The notes under the pieces: generated by a model | The model's database searches: none | The model's input: only the letters and a program-made list of their open reading frames with translations | Told to the model about the DNA's origin: nothing | Part shown: one piece after another, positions 1 to 11,920 of the stretch | How the letters are laid out: every line of letters begins with the position of its first letter | How positions within the stretch are numbered: position 1 is the stretch's first letter | Source: Mixophyes australis | Lineage: Eukaryota; Chordata; Amphibia; Anura; Limnodynastidae | Length of the DNA stretch: 64,000 nt | Direction of reading: 5' to 3' | Assembly (NCBI GenBank): GCA_036250195.1 | Contig: JAVHZZ010000002.1 | Location: 364,293,124-364,357,123, forward strand | Translations under genes and position numbers: made by a program

Positions 1-976
1 TGATAAATTGTTAAATAATAATATCATACCCTAAAAAGGCTCATATAAATTATTATAACGATGCAAACATTTTAAAGTAAATTTAATGCAGCTCCATTAA
101 TTCATATTTTGTGTAAAACTCCTGATAACTAATGTAGTTATCAAGCGATCAAGTGTTCTCTTTTATTGTTACTATAACAAATTTGAGATTTTTTTATTTT
201 TTATTGCAAGTGATTAGTTTGACTTGTTTTTTTTTTTTTTTTTTAATAGACTGGTAGCTCCACAATACTGCTATATAGAGGAATATTGGTTCCAAAAATA
301 CATTTATGGTAGAATTCTCCTTAAACTGAAAAAAATGTAATTTTGTATTCAGTTTGAAATTGAGAATGCACTTTTGCTGATTGTTTTTCAGGGCTCTACT
401 CTATGCATGAAATATTGCATAAAATGTTGATTAAATTCTGTTTGTGCTGCAGTAATTTAACACAAGAGAAAAGTCTGATGCACCTATGTAGCATTAACCT
501 TGACTGTTTTTGGTCTGTGCTGTCAGCAACAAAAATGAGTTTTGACAGGTATTTCATGCGTACATTTTGCTAGTGAATCTGTAGACCTACAATAAGCCTC
601 CAATAATAGTTCAATGAGGCTGACACTAACATCAGACAAGTAGAGGACATGGAAAGGGACAATGTTATAGACAAATATTTGAATTTGAAGACTACGTTAT
701 TAAATATATTTCATGTAACAACATTCTTAAGTCTCTATTGTCAATTTATATTGTATACACGAATCCATGTCAACAACACATTATAAATAAATACACTGTC
801 ATTGAGATATTAATGTAGTTCAGGAATCCTTTGACTTAGGAATCAGTACTGCTAGCTAGAACTCATATTGGCTATCAAATTAGTGACATTAAATACATGA
901 TTCAAAATTTAATTCAGTTTGTTGTCCTAGTATATGTGTAATATAATAATAACATAAGTATTATTAAAATCATATG
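1..976. other. AT-rich intergenic DNA, nothing recognised
   Basis: No open frame with coding character and no transposon end was recognised. A T-run lies near 228-244. The segment stops at the target duplication of the solo LTR that follows. Confidence 0.6.
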
Positions 977-1309
977 TCTACTGTAACAAAACTTACCTTA
1001 TCCACGCTCCAGCGCTGTCTCCTCTGTGCCGTCCGCGGTACTTCCAGGGGGCAGGTCACATGACTCGTCTGGTCGGGGTGGGGTTTTCAAACTTGCCTCT
1101 CTAGTTAATTCTGGCTCTGACACTTGCACAGTGTCAGTGTGTCAGGCGCCGTCTCCGCACTGACACTTGGTGCAGGAGACGGACGCCTGCACCTTCTCAG
1201 CAACCACGTCCTGTTGCCTAGCAGCGGGACGCTATCTCTGCTCACCTGTCTGCAGTCAGCATGTTTTACCGCCAAAATCTCCCTAACCCAATCAGGAGGC
1301 ACCTTAGGG

Positions 1310-1317
1310 TATATAAA
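1310..1317 (+). promoter_or_regulatory. TATA box of the solo LTR
   Basis: TATATAAA lies about 20 bases downstream of a CCAAT motif inside the LTR. Transcription would run rightward into the pyrimidine-rich R/U5-like part. Confidence 0.45.
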
Positions 1318-1820
1318 GCAGCCTCTGACACATGTCTAGTGCCAGAGTATTTGGTCTTCAGCCTTGCTCCAGCGTTTGTTCCTGTGTTGCTGTTATTTGG
1401 ATTCTGACCTCTGCTTGTTCCTGACTTCTCCTTTGGTTCCTGATTCTGGCTTAGAGGGATATTTGGTATTGACCCGGCTTCCTGACCATTCTCTTGCTTC
1501 TAATTTGGCTATATCCGTTCCTCTGATTTTGACCCGGCTTGCTGAATGCTCTTTCATCCTGCATCCTGGTGGGCTGTCACCGCTGCCTCAATTGTTACCT
1601 CGCCAGTTGAGGGCCACGACCTGCACGTCCCTTGAAGCGAAGTCCATACCTACTTGCGGGGGTTCCTGGTGAAAGGGGCGTGTTAGACTCTGCGCCTCAG
1701 TACTCAGCGCCAACTGCTGGCAGGTATCATCAATTCCACCTAGTGATTCTGACACGGTGCAACTTGTTGTGCTGCTGACCCTCTGAGCTACTCCTTGTGT
1801 GTTGCCATCTGCTGGATTCC

Positions 1821-2106
1821 CCTGTGTAGCGAACCCTGCCTGTTTGACCAAGGGTTACTGATCTCCTGTGTAGCGAACCCTGCCTGTGTGACCAAGTGTT
1901 GCTGATCTCCTGTGTACAGAATCCTGCTTGTTTGACCAAGAGCTGCTGGATATTCTGTGTACCGAATTCTGGCTGTCTGACATTGTTTTCCTGGGATTTG
2001 CTGTGTAACGAGCTCGGTTTGCCTGACCATTCCTTGCCTGACGTACCGTGTACCAGATCCTAACCTGTCTGACGATCCTCGTCTGTTCCTCCATGTACCA
2101 GATCAT
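1821..2106 (+). repeat. 45-bp tandem array inside the solo LTR
   Basis: About seven diverged units share the core 'cctgtgtagcgaaccctgcc' followed by 'tgtttgaccaag'. Unit starts fall near 1821, 1865, 1909, 1953, 2000, 2046 and 2092, a period of 44-46 bases. Divergence between units shows that the array is not a fresh expansion. Confidence 0.75.
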
Positions 2107-2402
2107 GGCCTGTTAGACAATTCCACTACAGCTAATGTGTTCCTGTTTGTGCTGCAACTCCAAGGTACTTCTCTCACCTTTAGACCCTGTTGCTACATCC
2201 TACGGCAGTCTAGGAGGCCGTGACCTGCGAGTTCTCGGCAGCAAAGCCCATCCTGCCATGTGGTGGTTCTTGGTGAAAACCGGGGAACTCATTAAACTCC
2301 GCGCCCCTGGTCTGATAGTGCTAATTGAGATTGACACAGATTTCTTTAGAATTGTAACATCTACATAGCATAGGTATCAGCTATTATAGCATTGGATATA
2401 TA

Positions 2403-2718
2403 CCATATTTCCCCATGTATAAGACACACCTTTTTCCCAAAAATTTGGGGTCTAAAAACTTGGTGCGTCTTATATAGTGGTAGCGGGGATCCAGGTGGGG
2501 GGGGACAGTTACAGTGGCAGTGCGGGGGGAGGGGGGGCGATTGCAGGGGCTTACTGCCGGCAGCTGCACACTATGTGCAGGTCCGTTCGGCAGAGACAGG
2601 CAGGGAGAGTGTGCTGGCCGGCTGCTCTGAATCAGCTACCGTAATATTTTTCAAATTTCAAGACCAAAATTAAGGTGCGTCTTATATAAGGGAGCGCCTT
2701 ATACATGGGGAAATACGG
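2403..2718. mobile_element. Tc1/mariner-type MITE, 316 bp
   Basis: The ends are inverted repeats: CCATATTTCCCCATGTATAA on the left and the complement of CCGTATTTCCCCATGTATAA on the right. Each side is flanked by TA (2401-2402 and 2719-2720), which fits TA target-site duplication. A second inner pair around 'ggtgcgtcttata' is also inverted. The interior is G-rich and non-coding. Confidence 0.75.
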
Positions 2719-2959
2719 TAATTCAGTGCCAAGAAACACAATGCTAAATTGATCACAAAAATAACTGGTGATTATTTTGAAGGAGAACTCTATGATAAAT
2801 ATTTATTTGGTTAAAGGGACCTCTTCTGACCACTACATTTTGGGGTCTCATGTATTATGTGACCAGCTGACTCCGCATGAGCTGCCAATGAAGGGTAGTT
2901 GACACTTCCTTGGACTGGTAAATTGCCGATTGCAAACTTGTGAGCAGAGCCTTCTTACC

Positions 2960-3056
2960 CCTCTCTCTGTATTACCCAGGATTGTTTTATAACTGTGTTC
3001 CCAGATGTAAAGAGCTATGGAATTGCTGGCTCCATATAAATTAATGTTGATGATGA
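2960..3056 (+). mobile_element. LINE (L2/CR1-type) 3' tail fragment
   Basis: The stretch ends 'gctggctccatataaatt', then 'gatgatgatat'. That resembles the 3' end of amphibian L2-like elements and of the SINEs that share their tail. No coding part remains. Confidence 0.4.
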
Positions 3057-5258
3057 TATAAGGTTGTTAAAAAGAATTGATGTTTTGTGATTTAATAGTT
3101 AATTAAAATGACTGCATATCATGTTAGTTATCTGGGTTTACTGCGGTTTGGGCAGTATATACAAATGTATTATAGCCATAAAAATAATAGACAAACTTCC
3201 ATTTCCTACTGCAATGGGTCCTTGTTTTAGACAATTATTTACCTTATTATACATCCGCTAATTTTCTGAAGAAGCATTATAAGCCACAAATATTAAAGTA
3301 GCCATTGATTACTTGCAATTTCGCGTGGCTACCACTGGAGTGGTACAGTTGGAATGAGGGGAGATGGTGGAGGCAAATGATTGGTTAACCATTGTAGAAT
3401 GTAGACAGCTGCTGGCAACCATGACCATCCTTCACCATTCACATTAACCAAACCTCCTTCTCGTTTTGGTTCTGAAGAAGGCTTTCATTTTTCTGCTGAT
3501 GGGCTCGCTTATGGTTATCCGTCAGCTCAGAGTAGAGTGTGCCTGGTGTATTTGTTTACCATAAAGCTCACTGCTGTACACCAAGCCAGATCACTTTGTT
3601 CTCCATGGTCACACTGCAAAGCCACAGAGGAGGAACAGAGATAGCAGTTCAACTTATCTGAGGTTTTAAATATATCAAAGTGATTGCATGTTTGATTAGA
3701 AAGCCTACTGTAATGGAAATGGTGATTAACTATCAATGATCCTTGTGATGAAAGGCTGCACATGATTGGATTGATGACTGCAGTCACTATATCAGGTGCA
3801 ATAGTCCAATAAGATAAGATGCAGCCTTTCATCCTGCCTACTACGAATGGTTCTCACAGTAAGTGCCAAGACCCACTGCTGGTAAGTACTGTAACTGTTC
3901 AGAGGGAGCTTGGAAACCCAATCTATTAGGGGAATGGGAGGATGGATACGGAAACCTTTTTAAAAATTGAACTTTTAAAATAAACATGTAATTTTTCATA
4001 GCATCATTTTATTTGATTTGACATGGGGCATTGGTGAGTGTATACTGCATATTTTAGCAGCTATAAAGCTGCTCCAGCTGTAGCGTCATATCAAAAATAT
4101 GGTAAAGTAAGTCTAAACCAAACTACGATAAATAAAAAAATAAAAATAAGTTTTCAGACATGTACATTAAAAAGAATTGTATAACAAAATATACACATGT
4201 TAACTTTCATTTTAAATTGAACTTCTGTTTACAGAATATAATGTTCTCTCTTTAACTCTTTTAGAATGCCTGCTTTGCAATAGAGGTCTGATTGTTACTA
4301 TTAGAGGTCTGCTCGTCACTTTTTACCCTCCATTATTGTATATGATATGGTGCAGGCTGCACATTGTAAAAATATCTGCAATTGTTTTTCGTGTTGCAGA
4401 GGAGAGATAAGCCAGCAGGGATGTTGTAACTGTTGTAAAGTATAACTCGCTAGAGAGTAAGAGGAAACAAAAACACTTCACAGTCCACATTTTCTCTTTG
4501 CTAGTTCAGCCAAAGTAGAGATAAACGTGTGAAGATCTGCCTGGTTTCCCTTCTCTGTCTCCAATTTTCCAATTATCGGACTGTGAGAAGTCTCCTGCTT
4601 GTTGAAACAAGATGTATTTTTTGCTTAGGTGCACTATGTCAAAAAAAGGAAGAAACTATAAACCTTTTTTTTTTTTGGTTGTGAATGAATAATAATAATT
4701 GGCAAATTAGTATCATACTTTAATCTTAGTAAGACATACACGTTGCAAATCCACTATTTAATGTTTTCTGTTGTTAATTGCAATTGAGCATCTTATTCTT
4801 ATTATTGTTAAAAATCTGCAGCCAACCAGTAAAGAGGCTAGTGACCATTATTAGCTTATTGGCTTCCACAATGATCATGGTAATCAGCCTAGCTAACTAA
4901 CTAACACAGTGGGAAGTTGTTAATAAATGTTGGGTCCCTGCTCAATTCAGGGATTTTTTTATTTTTAGATTAGAGTAGTAATAATGCCCCTATTTACACT
5001 ATTATTATAATAATTACAGCATTGTATTGCAAATTTAGCATTACTTGCCTTTCTTTCTGGAAAGTGGAGCTTTGGATTCCTTGAATGAAAAAGTTTCTTC
5101 AAACTGATAACTAAATATATATATTTTTAGCATAGTGATTACAGAACTGTATCAAGGGCTGGATGTTGCTATGTTCCAGGAATTAACACCTGCTCTGTGT
5201 GCCATCTAGAGGCCTCTTGTTTTTCCATTTGTGTCGGATAAAACATTTTACTAAAGTC
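3057..5258. other. Intergenic DNA, nothing recognised
   Basis: There is no transposon end, no coding-like frame and no exon with splice signals. Short open frames such as the minus-strand one at 3527-3832 show no recognisable domain. Confidence 0.55.
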
Positions 5259-5261
5259 AAG

Positions 5262-5592
5262 GGGCCTGATTCATTAAGTATCTTAACTTAAGCAACATCT
5301 TATTTCAGTCTCCTGGACAAAACCATGTCACAATGCAAGGGGTGCACATTAGTATTCTGTTTTGCACATAAGTTAAATACTGACTGTTTTTTCATGTAGC
5401 ACACAAATATCAACTTTAAATTTCAGTGTACAAATAAGCTATCAAGTATTTGTGTGCTACATGAAAAAAGTCAGTATTTAACTTATGTGCAAAATAGAGT
5501 ACAAATTTGCACCCGTTGCATTGTAACATGGTTTTGTCCAGGAGACTTAAATAAGAAGTTTCTTAAGTTAAGATCCTTAATGAATCAAGCCC
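5262..5592. mobile_element. Palindromic MITE, GGGCCTGATTCATTAAG family, copy 1
   Basis: This is a long foldback element. The left end GGCCTGATTCATTAAG pairs with the right end 'cttaatgaatcaagcc', and the arms stay complementary almost to the centre (for example 'tagcacacaaata' against 'tatttgtgtgcta'). It is flanked by AAG on both sides (5259-5261 and 5593-5595), a 3-bp target duplication typical of PIF/Harbinger-type elements. A close relative sits at 61134-61466. Confidence 0.8.
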
Positions 5593-5831
5593 AAGGATAT
5601 CAAAGTTTCACAACTCTTACCTATTATGAGTTTGTGAACAATATGGGGATGTATCTTGCCATGCAAACAACAAATATTATTTACATTTATTTATATACTA
5701 TACGCAGTTCTTACGTCAGGCGTACCAGTGTGTGTTTGTATGCCAGACAGTAGCATAGGATACACAAGCATTAGGTATCTGTATTAGTACTCAGTGTAGG
5801 ATAGACTGCTGCAGCAAAGACAATTAAAATC

Positions 5832-5964
5832 TAATTCTCTCTTGTGTATCTAACCCCATTGTCCTACTTGTACACAACCTAATAATGTAATAAAAACACG
5901 TCTTAATACATTATTTTGATGTGTATTAGTAGGATAATGGGGTTAGATACACAAGAGAGAATTA
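5832..5964. repeat. Near-perfect inverted repeat (37-bp arms, about 59-bp loop)
   Basis: Arms 5832-5868 and 5928-5964 are complementary at 36 of 37 positions. Each outer end reads TAATTCTCTCTTGTG from outside inward. It is probably a small foldback MITE. No certain target duplication was found. Confidence 0.7.
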
Positions 5965-6432
5965 ACCTGGAATCGTCTTTCCTGCAGCCGTCTGTAGGTA
6001 CGGACAGTAATGCAAATAGGTGTCAATGACTTTATATAAAATAGCTGCTAACATTTTCTTTCTATAAGCTGAAGAGGTCTATCCACAATCATCCAATCAG
6101 AACTGGCTACAAAGTACTGCTAATAGTTTTCATCATCATGTAAATTTATACCAGTTCTCTAGCATTGGTAAGACATATGCTTCTTGTCAGGAATATGTGT
6201 GTCTGTGTCCATGACTAAATGAGTCACAATAACGTGAACAGGTCCTTACTGAAATCGGCCTATGCTTGTCCTCTACTTCTCTCCCCTAGTTTTTATGTCA
6301 CAAGTGCAGTATAAATAGACCTATGTTACTTGCATCCGTGAGCCTTTGTGTGTTATTCCATTGTCTGCAACATATTGTAAAGTGAAAAATTACATCTTTA
6401 TTTTGTTTGACGTGACAGTCTAGTGGCTTCTC

Positions 6433-6747
6433 CATACTTGCCAACTCTCCTGGAATGCCTGGGAGACTCCCAAATTCTGAGTAGGTCTCCTGGACTCCCG
6501 GAAGAGCTGACAATTCTCGCGCAAATCTGCCCACTTCACTAGGAAGTGGGCAGATTTGAAGCCTCCACGAGATGATTTACCGGGAATCCCATCATTTTGG
6601 CCCGCCTTTCGTGTTAAAATGATGCGTTCGCGTCATTCGGTCACATGGGGCGGGGCCAAAATGACGCGATTCGAGGAGCCTCACCCCCTCATGCCCACCT
6701 CTACACCGAGACTCCTGGAGGCCAATCGTTAAAGTTTGGCAACTATG
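6433..6747. mobile_element. hAT MITE, CATACTTGCC family, copy A (315 bp)
   Basis: The terminal inverted repeats are CATACTTGCCAACTCTCC and 'ttggcaactatg'. An exact 8-bp target duplication, GGCTTCTC, flanks the element (6425-6432 and 6748-6755), the hallmark of hAT transposition. The interior is non-coding and includes several CpG-rich, partly self-complementary segments. Confidence 0.85.
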
Positions 6748-6755
6748 GGCTTCTC

Positions 6756-7206
6756 TACTTCACAGTTATATCTTGAAGCAGTATTCTATTGTACACAGAG
6801 AACGTGCATACTACATAGTACTGCATAGTATCACTTCCCATATGTGACGTGCATAGATTTTTTTCACACACCACAAGATTTCTTGGAGTGATTATAACAT
6901 CCTTGCAGTTGCTTTGCTAAGGGACTATTGTGTTTTGCCTGCAGGGACATGAGTTGGTGGGACACTAAACTCCTCACGTCATCTTTTTTTGTCTTAGTAC
7001 TGTCTGTACTATATGTCATCTTGTTCCCCATCCCCTGGCAGTAAATCATTCACTAACACAGGAGACAGAAAATGAGTCTGACCTGAAAGCAAAAGCCCCA
7101 GTTTTTGTTATTCAAAGGGGGCATGGTTTGGGAGGATAACTGCTGGTTTTGGAATATCAATGTTTGACTTAATTTGTCACAATTTCCCAATCTTAAATAT
7201 AGGTAG
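6756..7206. other. Intergenic DNA, nothing recognised
   Basis: No feature was recognised between the hAT MITE and the minus-strand SINE. Confidence 0.5.
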
Positions 7207-7480
7207 ATCATCATCATTTATACAAAGAACGCACTCACATCAGTCCCTGCCCTAATAGAGCTCACAGTCTAAATTCCCTAACACACACAGACAGACTAGG
7301 GTCAATTTGATAACAGCCAATTAACCTACTAGTAAGTGTTTGGATTGTGGGAGGAAACCGCAGCGCCCAGAGGAAACCCACGTAGAAACTCCACACAGAT
7401 AAGGCCAAGGTCGGGAATCGAACTCATGACCCCAGTGCTGTGAGGCAGAAGTGCTAACCACTAAGTCACTGTGCTGTCTA
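7207..7480 (-). mobile_element. tRNA-derived SINE, minus strand
   Basis: Read on the minus strand, a tRNA-like head (A box near 'ttagtggttagcac', B box near 'gagttcgattccc') is followed by a conserved body containing 'tgtgtggagtttctac'. It ends in an ATGATGATGAT tail. The same structure is complete at 61669-62003 and on the plus strand at 24227-24567. It is a retroposed SINE, not a working tRNA gene: the tRNA-like head cannot form a full cloverleaf. Confidence 0.75.
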
Positions 7481-7587
7481 CGGTGATATGATATGCTATG
7501 ATATGAAATGCTATGATATGATATGATATAATATGATATGTTATGATATAATATGATATGATATGATATAATATGATAAGATATCAT
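7481..7587. repeat. (ATATG)n pentanucleotide microsatellite
   Basis: The stretch is made of 'atatg/gatat' units with variants such as 'aaatgctatg'. It abuts the 5' head of the minus-strand SINE. Confidence 0.8.
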
Positions 7588-8038
7588 AGTGTTATGTGTC
7601 AGGTAGTGGGCTGTCCAAGATAGGAGATTTCTAATAGCCAGCCTAGAGTGTCACTTTGACTCCTGGCAAGAGGTGTTTTTGTTTTTTTGTTTTTTAATAA
7701 ATACCAGTCAGGACAACTGGGCCTGATCTGCATTGAGTAACCTCTACGTGGAGTTTCTGCTATTGTACGATGGTAATTACAATGTTTTGACTCTCATATT
7801 ATTTATCTATTGCACCACATTCAATATATTGTACACACTGAATGCCACAAAAGTGACCTACTACATCTCTGTGGCATCTACTGAAGGCTTTGAGTAGTAT
7901 TATTTTTTGTTTTACATCCATGATAATTTAAATGAGGGGATGCTTTAGTTCCTGGGATACTAGTGGGCTAAATGAAAGGGACCATCAAAGTCTTTCCCAT
8001 TAGAACTCTATTACCTCTAAATATATCCAGTGTTCATG

Positions 8039-8427
8039 GTTTTTACGATTACCACTATTCCGACATGGAGAACCCCTACAAAATACCTCCGAAATTATGA
8101 AAAGCCGATTTGAAAATAAACAGACTTACCTTCAACCCGACGCTGGAGATCTCCGATGGGAGCACCATGCCGATAGCAAGTGATTCCGATTGGACAAGTG
8201 TTTGGCGGTGCAAAGCGAAGTCTGTCAATAGAAATTTAAAGCGGCAATGTCGGGTTAAGTGTTTAAACACTTAACCTTACGGGTCCCCACATTGCCGCTT
8301 TAAATGTCTATTGACAGACGTCGCGATAATGTCAGCTTGCACCGCCGAACACTTCTTCAATCGGAATCACTTCCTGTCACCATGGTGCTTTCATTGGAGA
8401 TGTCGGAATACTGGTAATAGGTAAAAC
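8039..8427. mobile_element. Foldback MITE, imperfect palindrome
   Basis: The left part (TTACCACTATTCCGACAT) pairs with the right end ('atgtcggaatactggtaa'). Inner segments also pair, such as 'ggcggtgcaaagc' with 'gcttgcaccgcc' and 'aaagcggcaatgt' with 'acattgccgcttt'. The centre is 'gtttaaacacttaac'. The exact outer limits and target duplication are uncertain. Confidence 0.65.
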
Positions 8428-9707
8428 GTACCTAACCCACTATATCAGCCTTTGGTACATCTTAAAATATTACTATAGCTGTGCTTGGAAATAAAAGCAC
8501 TGATGATGTGGATGTGGCTGCTGAACACTCTGAAGTTTATAACAAATGTAGGTGCTGAGAATAAATGACAGTTATTGCAACTTACTGAATTACTGAAAAT
8601 CAGTGATAAGAGGCGGAACTGACATTTTTGTCTTTTTCACACAGTGCAGGTTTCAGATTTAATTAAAGCCTGACATAAATACTAGAACAAGCCTAAACCT
8701 GCAAGCTAGGCCTTGGCCAGGCAAAGCAAAGCTCTGCTTGTCCTATTTTCCTGCCGCTGGCTGAACCAGTTATTAATAAATTAATTCACACAGGTGGCGT
8801 TGAGCTTGAATGCATTTTTTTTCCTTTTCGCAATAAATCAGTTTTCATTAGTTACTATGACAACCTGTGAAAATGCCTGTTGAAGGAATTGAAACAGGAG
8901 AAAATAAGTAGACATTACAGGCTGGAATCACATGCAGAGACTGATAAGCCCTGCTGCTGAATTAACAGTCCTGCTTCAATTAATTAGTTGAATCATGCAG
9001 GCTCACCTTACATAGGATTTAAAAGCAATATATAACATTTTTTAAAGTTTCGGGTCTGGGATAAAGTAAGGACTTCAATCAGAAGATATAAACTCAATAC
9101 ACCCTGAGAATGTTCATGAGGTTGTGGTAAGTTATTATATAACATGTTTGTTACATTTGTATATTTGTGTATGATAGGTAGCATAGAGCCCTGAGATTAC
9201 TGATAGAGAATCTGATTTATAATATCCCATTCCTTATAATCTACACCTGAGGGTAGATTATAAATGTAGACTTGTATGCAGCCTTAAAAGGGCCACTAAA
9301 CTAGTAAGCTGATCTGATGGGAACAGGCATTGTAAACATTCACAAATGTTAATGAAAAAATTTCCATGAATTGACAACATTTATTAAAAGCAACATGTAT
9401 TGCTGAATAAATAGAGTTCATGTTATTTTGTAGCCATAGAGAATCATCCATTATGCATCCTAGGCTCTCACCTATGGCCCAGTGGGCATTGCAGGTCCCA
9501 AATGACCTTAACCCATTTTTATGTTTTTATTTTTTTTTACAAACCTTGGGGGGGATGGGGGGATTGGTGTCCACACCACTATGTTGTTTTGGGCTCCATG
9601 GGGGGGTCTTCATTCAGCTTTGCTTGTTGCACTATACCGAACATCGCACAGCTGCTCTAATCTATTGTGACAGACTGGTGTTCTGAAAAATTGCACATGA
9701 AACAGAC
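8428..9707. other. Intergenic DNA, nothing recognised
   Basis: No recognised transposon end or coding-like frame. A G-run occurs near 9550-9562 and again near 9600. Confidence 0.55.
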
Positions 9708-9710
9708 TAA

Positions 9711-9885
9711 GGGCTAGATTTACTAAACTGCGGGTTTGAAAAAGTGGAGATGTTGCCCATTGAAACCAATCAGATTCTAGCTGTCATTTTGTAGAATGTA
9801 CTAAATAAATGACAGAGAGAATCTCATTGGTTGCTATAGGCAACATCTCCACTTTTTCAAACCAGCCGTTTAGTAAATCTAGCCC
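9711..9885. mobile_element. 175-bp palindromic MITE (GGGCTAGATTTACTAA family), copy 1
   Basis: The two ends are inverted copies of GGGCTAGATTTACTAA and the arms pair nearly throughout ('aaaaagtggagatgttgcc' against its complement). TAA flanks both sides (9708-9710 and 9886-9888), a 3-bp duplication as in PIF/Harbinger-type elements. Three other 175-bp copies lie at 15939, 27013 and 63356. Confidence 0.85.
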
Positions 9886-9888
9886 TAA

Positions 9889-10364
9889 GGGTCATCATTA
9901 TGGAAGGGAGAATTGCGAGGATAATGGGAGTTTTCCCCAATAGGGCCTATATTCACTTCACCCATACATAAAAGAGTCACCGTCGAAGATAACATTCTTA
10001 TTGTCAGCGTCTGCCCTATCACCGTTGTTTTGCCAGCTTTCACCAGTGAAGGCTGTACCATATATATATATATTATTTTTATTTTATTTTTAAAAATAAG
10101 TTTAAACAGTTTTTCTGGGCTTTTATTTCCGCTGCACATGCGCTCTACTGCATGACTGGCCTGACAAGCCATTATGTTAATTTTTACTGGTACAGTATTT
10201 CTGGGGCTACTGAGAACCACACAGCTGCCTCTGGGATATCTTTTGCTAGATTTAGGGTATAACTGATCTGTCACGGCAATAAAATATCAGGCCTATCGTC
10301 GTGGTCAGGGACATTTAATAAAATTTCCTTGGCAGACAGGACTCCATTGGGAAGCATTTCTACT
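9889..10364. other. Intergenic DNA with a short (AT)n run
   Basis: The minus-strand open frame of 129 codons at 9885-10274 crosses an AT microsatellite near 10062 and begins inside the MITE edge. It has no recognisable domain and is not called as a gene. Confidence 0.5.
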
Positions 10365-10461
10365 GCTTTCAAGCTGCTGTGGAACTGTAAGTCCTAGCAT
10401 GCTCTGCCTTGACATGCTGCGACTTGTAGTTCCATAACTGCTGAAGAGCCACAGGTTGCCT
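10365..10461. repeat. Short palindromic repeat ('cttgtagttcc' type)
   Basis: 'ggaactgtaagtcctagcatg' pairs with 'catgctgcgacttgtagttcc'. The same kind of palindrome occurs at 32735-32825. It is probably a very short non-autonomous DNA element. Confidence 0.55.
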
Positions 10462-10704
10462 AAGCCTGTCCTATGCCCTCATATTGTGGTTTGCAGAAAT
10501 GTGCACAATACAGTTTGGGAAGTGCAAATGTGTGTGAAGTAGATAAAGATGTGATAAAAATATAAAACTAAGCAGGGATATTAATGACTCATTCCAACTA
10601 TGCATAAAGAGATATATCTGAAAAGGAAGTAAACTGAGGATAAAAAAATATGATTCTGGATGTTGATCCATGTATTTGCCTGCTCTGTCTTCAATTAAAC
10701 ACAA

Positions 10705-10855
10705 TCAGAGCAGCCGGGCAGCACACTGTCGCTGCCGAGCGGACCTGCACATAGTGTGCAGCCGCCGGCAGCCTTAGATGTCAGAAAGGTGGCGGGGCCT
10801 AAATCGCCACCCCCTAAATCGCCCCGGGTATAGCAATTTTCTAGATCCACCCCTG
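10705..10855. mobile_element. Truncated hAT MITE, relative of the element at 59798
   Basis: The right end 'tctagatccacccctg' is the complement of CAGGGGTGGATCTAGA, close to the left end of the complete element at 59798-60098 (CAGGGGCGGATCTAGA). The left end is missing. The interior is GC-rich compared with its surroundings. Confidence 0.6.
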
Positions 10856-11806
10856 CCTATAGCTATATTATATGTACTCAGTGCTGCTTAGTATATATGT
10901 CTTGCCTCTATAACCCTGTGGAATATACATATAATTATGTTTTACTAGTAATAATTTATGTGATCGCTATATTCTTCTTCTCTAGTTGTTTGACTTGTTT
11001 ATTCATTTATAGGAATCTAACCACATAAACATGTATATGATTATGCTGCCATCGTGGGAGAGTGCAGATTGGTGTCTGACCTTTTACGGTTTTATTTCTG
11101 GTGTGAAACCAGCTAAACCTACACACCCTACACATCCTATACACCTCGTACCAGCCTTACACAGGAAGGTTTCTATGTTTGTATCTATCTGCATCACAAA
11201 TACTGTATATAGATTTTGAATATGTTTTGCAAAGTAAACTGTAACTTAAGCTCTGCAAAGCATGTTTTTGGAAAGAAAATGTATAATTTTTATCATGTAC
11301 TTTTTTTATTGTGCAGCTAAATTACCTGTATTATATGCAGTGTGTCACTGTTCCGCTCTAATGTCTTTGTGAATATATATAGATATATATATACATTTTG
11401 GCCCTAGCACTCTTCTGGTGATACACACTCAAACAACTTCTTGCTTTTTTAATTTGCTTTACTGTCAGGATGGCAAAGTAATTGACAACATAAAGTTCCA
11501 CACACTTTCTTGTGACCCAAACACTAAATTAACAGAGGCCAGCTCTCTGGACAGACGAAAAAGGGGAACAGAGAGAGTCTAGTACCTGTCCAGAGGAGCA
11601 GTGACAGTTCAGGCCTACCCCAATGGGCCAGGGAGAGTTCATCCCTCTCACTCCAGTGAGTCTATGTATCAATAGTGCCCAGAGGTGATGAGGTGATTGT
11701 TTTAGTATTGCCAGTTTCCACCTCCGCTCCCCTAGGAAGACCTGTAAATGGGCACGTGCACAAGGGCAGATATACGCATAGCACCTGCCAAACATGGTGA
11801 GTGGCA
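10856..11806. other. Intergenic DNA, nothing recognised
   Basis: No recognised element. A short (AT)n stretch lies at about 11374-11396. Confidence 0.5.
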
Positions 11807-11920
11807 CATACCTCCCAAAATTCCTGCCAATTAAGACAAAGGTGCTGATTGTTGGGATGCCGGCAGTCCTTTTAAGTCAGCACTGTCCCACCTAAATCAG
11901 GATAATTGGGAAGGTTTGGG
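11807..11920. mobile_element. Decayed MITE with CATACCTCCCAA end
   Basis: The left end CATACCTCCCAAAA and the right end 'attgggaaggtttg' are imperfect inverted repeats. A fragment of the same family ends at 34055 with 'ttgggaggtatg'. No clear target duplication remains. Confidence 0.45.

Larger units (their letters stand above)
982..2359 (+). mobile_element. Solo LTR of an LTR retrotransposon (probably Gypsy-like), 1378 bp
   Basis: The segment begins TGTAACAAAA and ends TTGTAACA, the usual TG...CA form. It is flanked on both sides by the identical 5-bp direct repeat TCTAC (977-981 and 2360-2364), the footprint of LTR integration. A CCAAT box (about 1288) and a TATATAAA box (1310-1317) are spaced like an LTR promoter on the plus strand. 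The downstream half holds about seven units of a roughly 45-bp tandem repeat (about 1821-2106). No gag or pol sequence adjoins, so this is a solo LTR left by LTR-LTR recombination. A module with 'gcgggggttcctggtg' near 1655 recurs in diverged form near 2258 and in the LTR at 25738-26873, so the LTRs are related. The Gypsy assignment is inference from general architecture. Confidence 0.85.
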
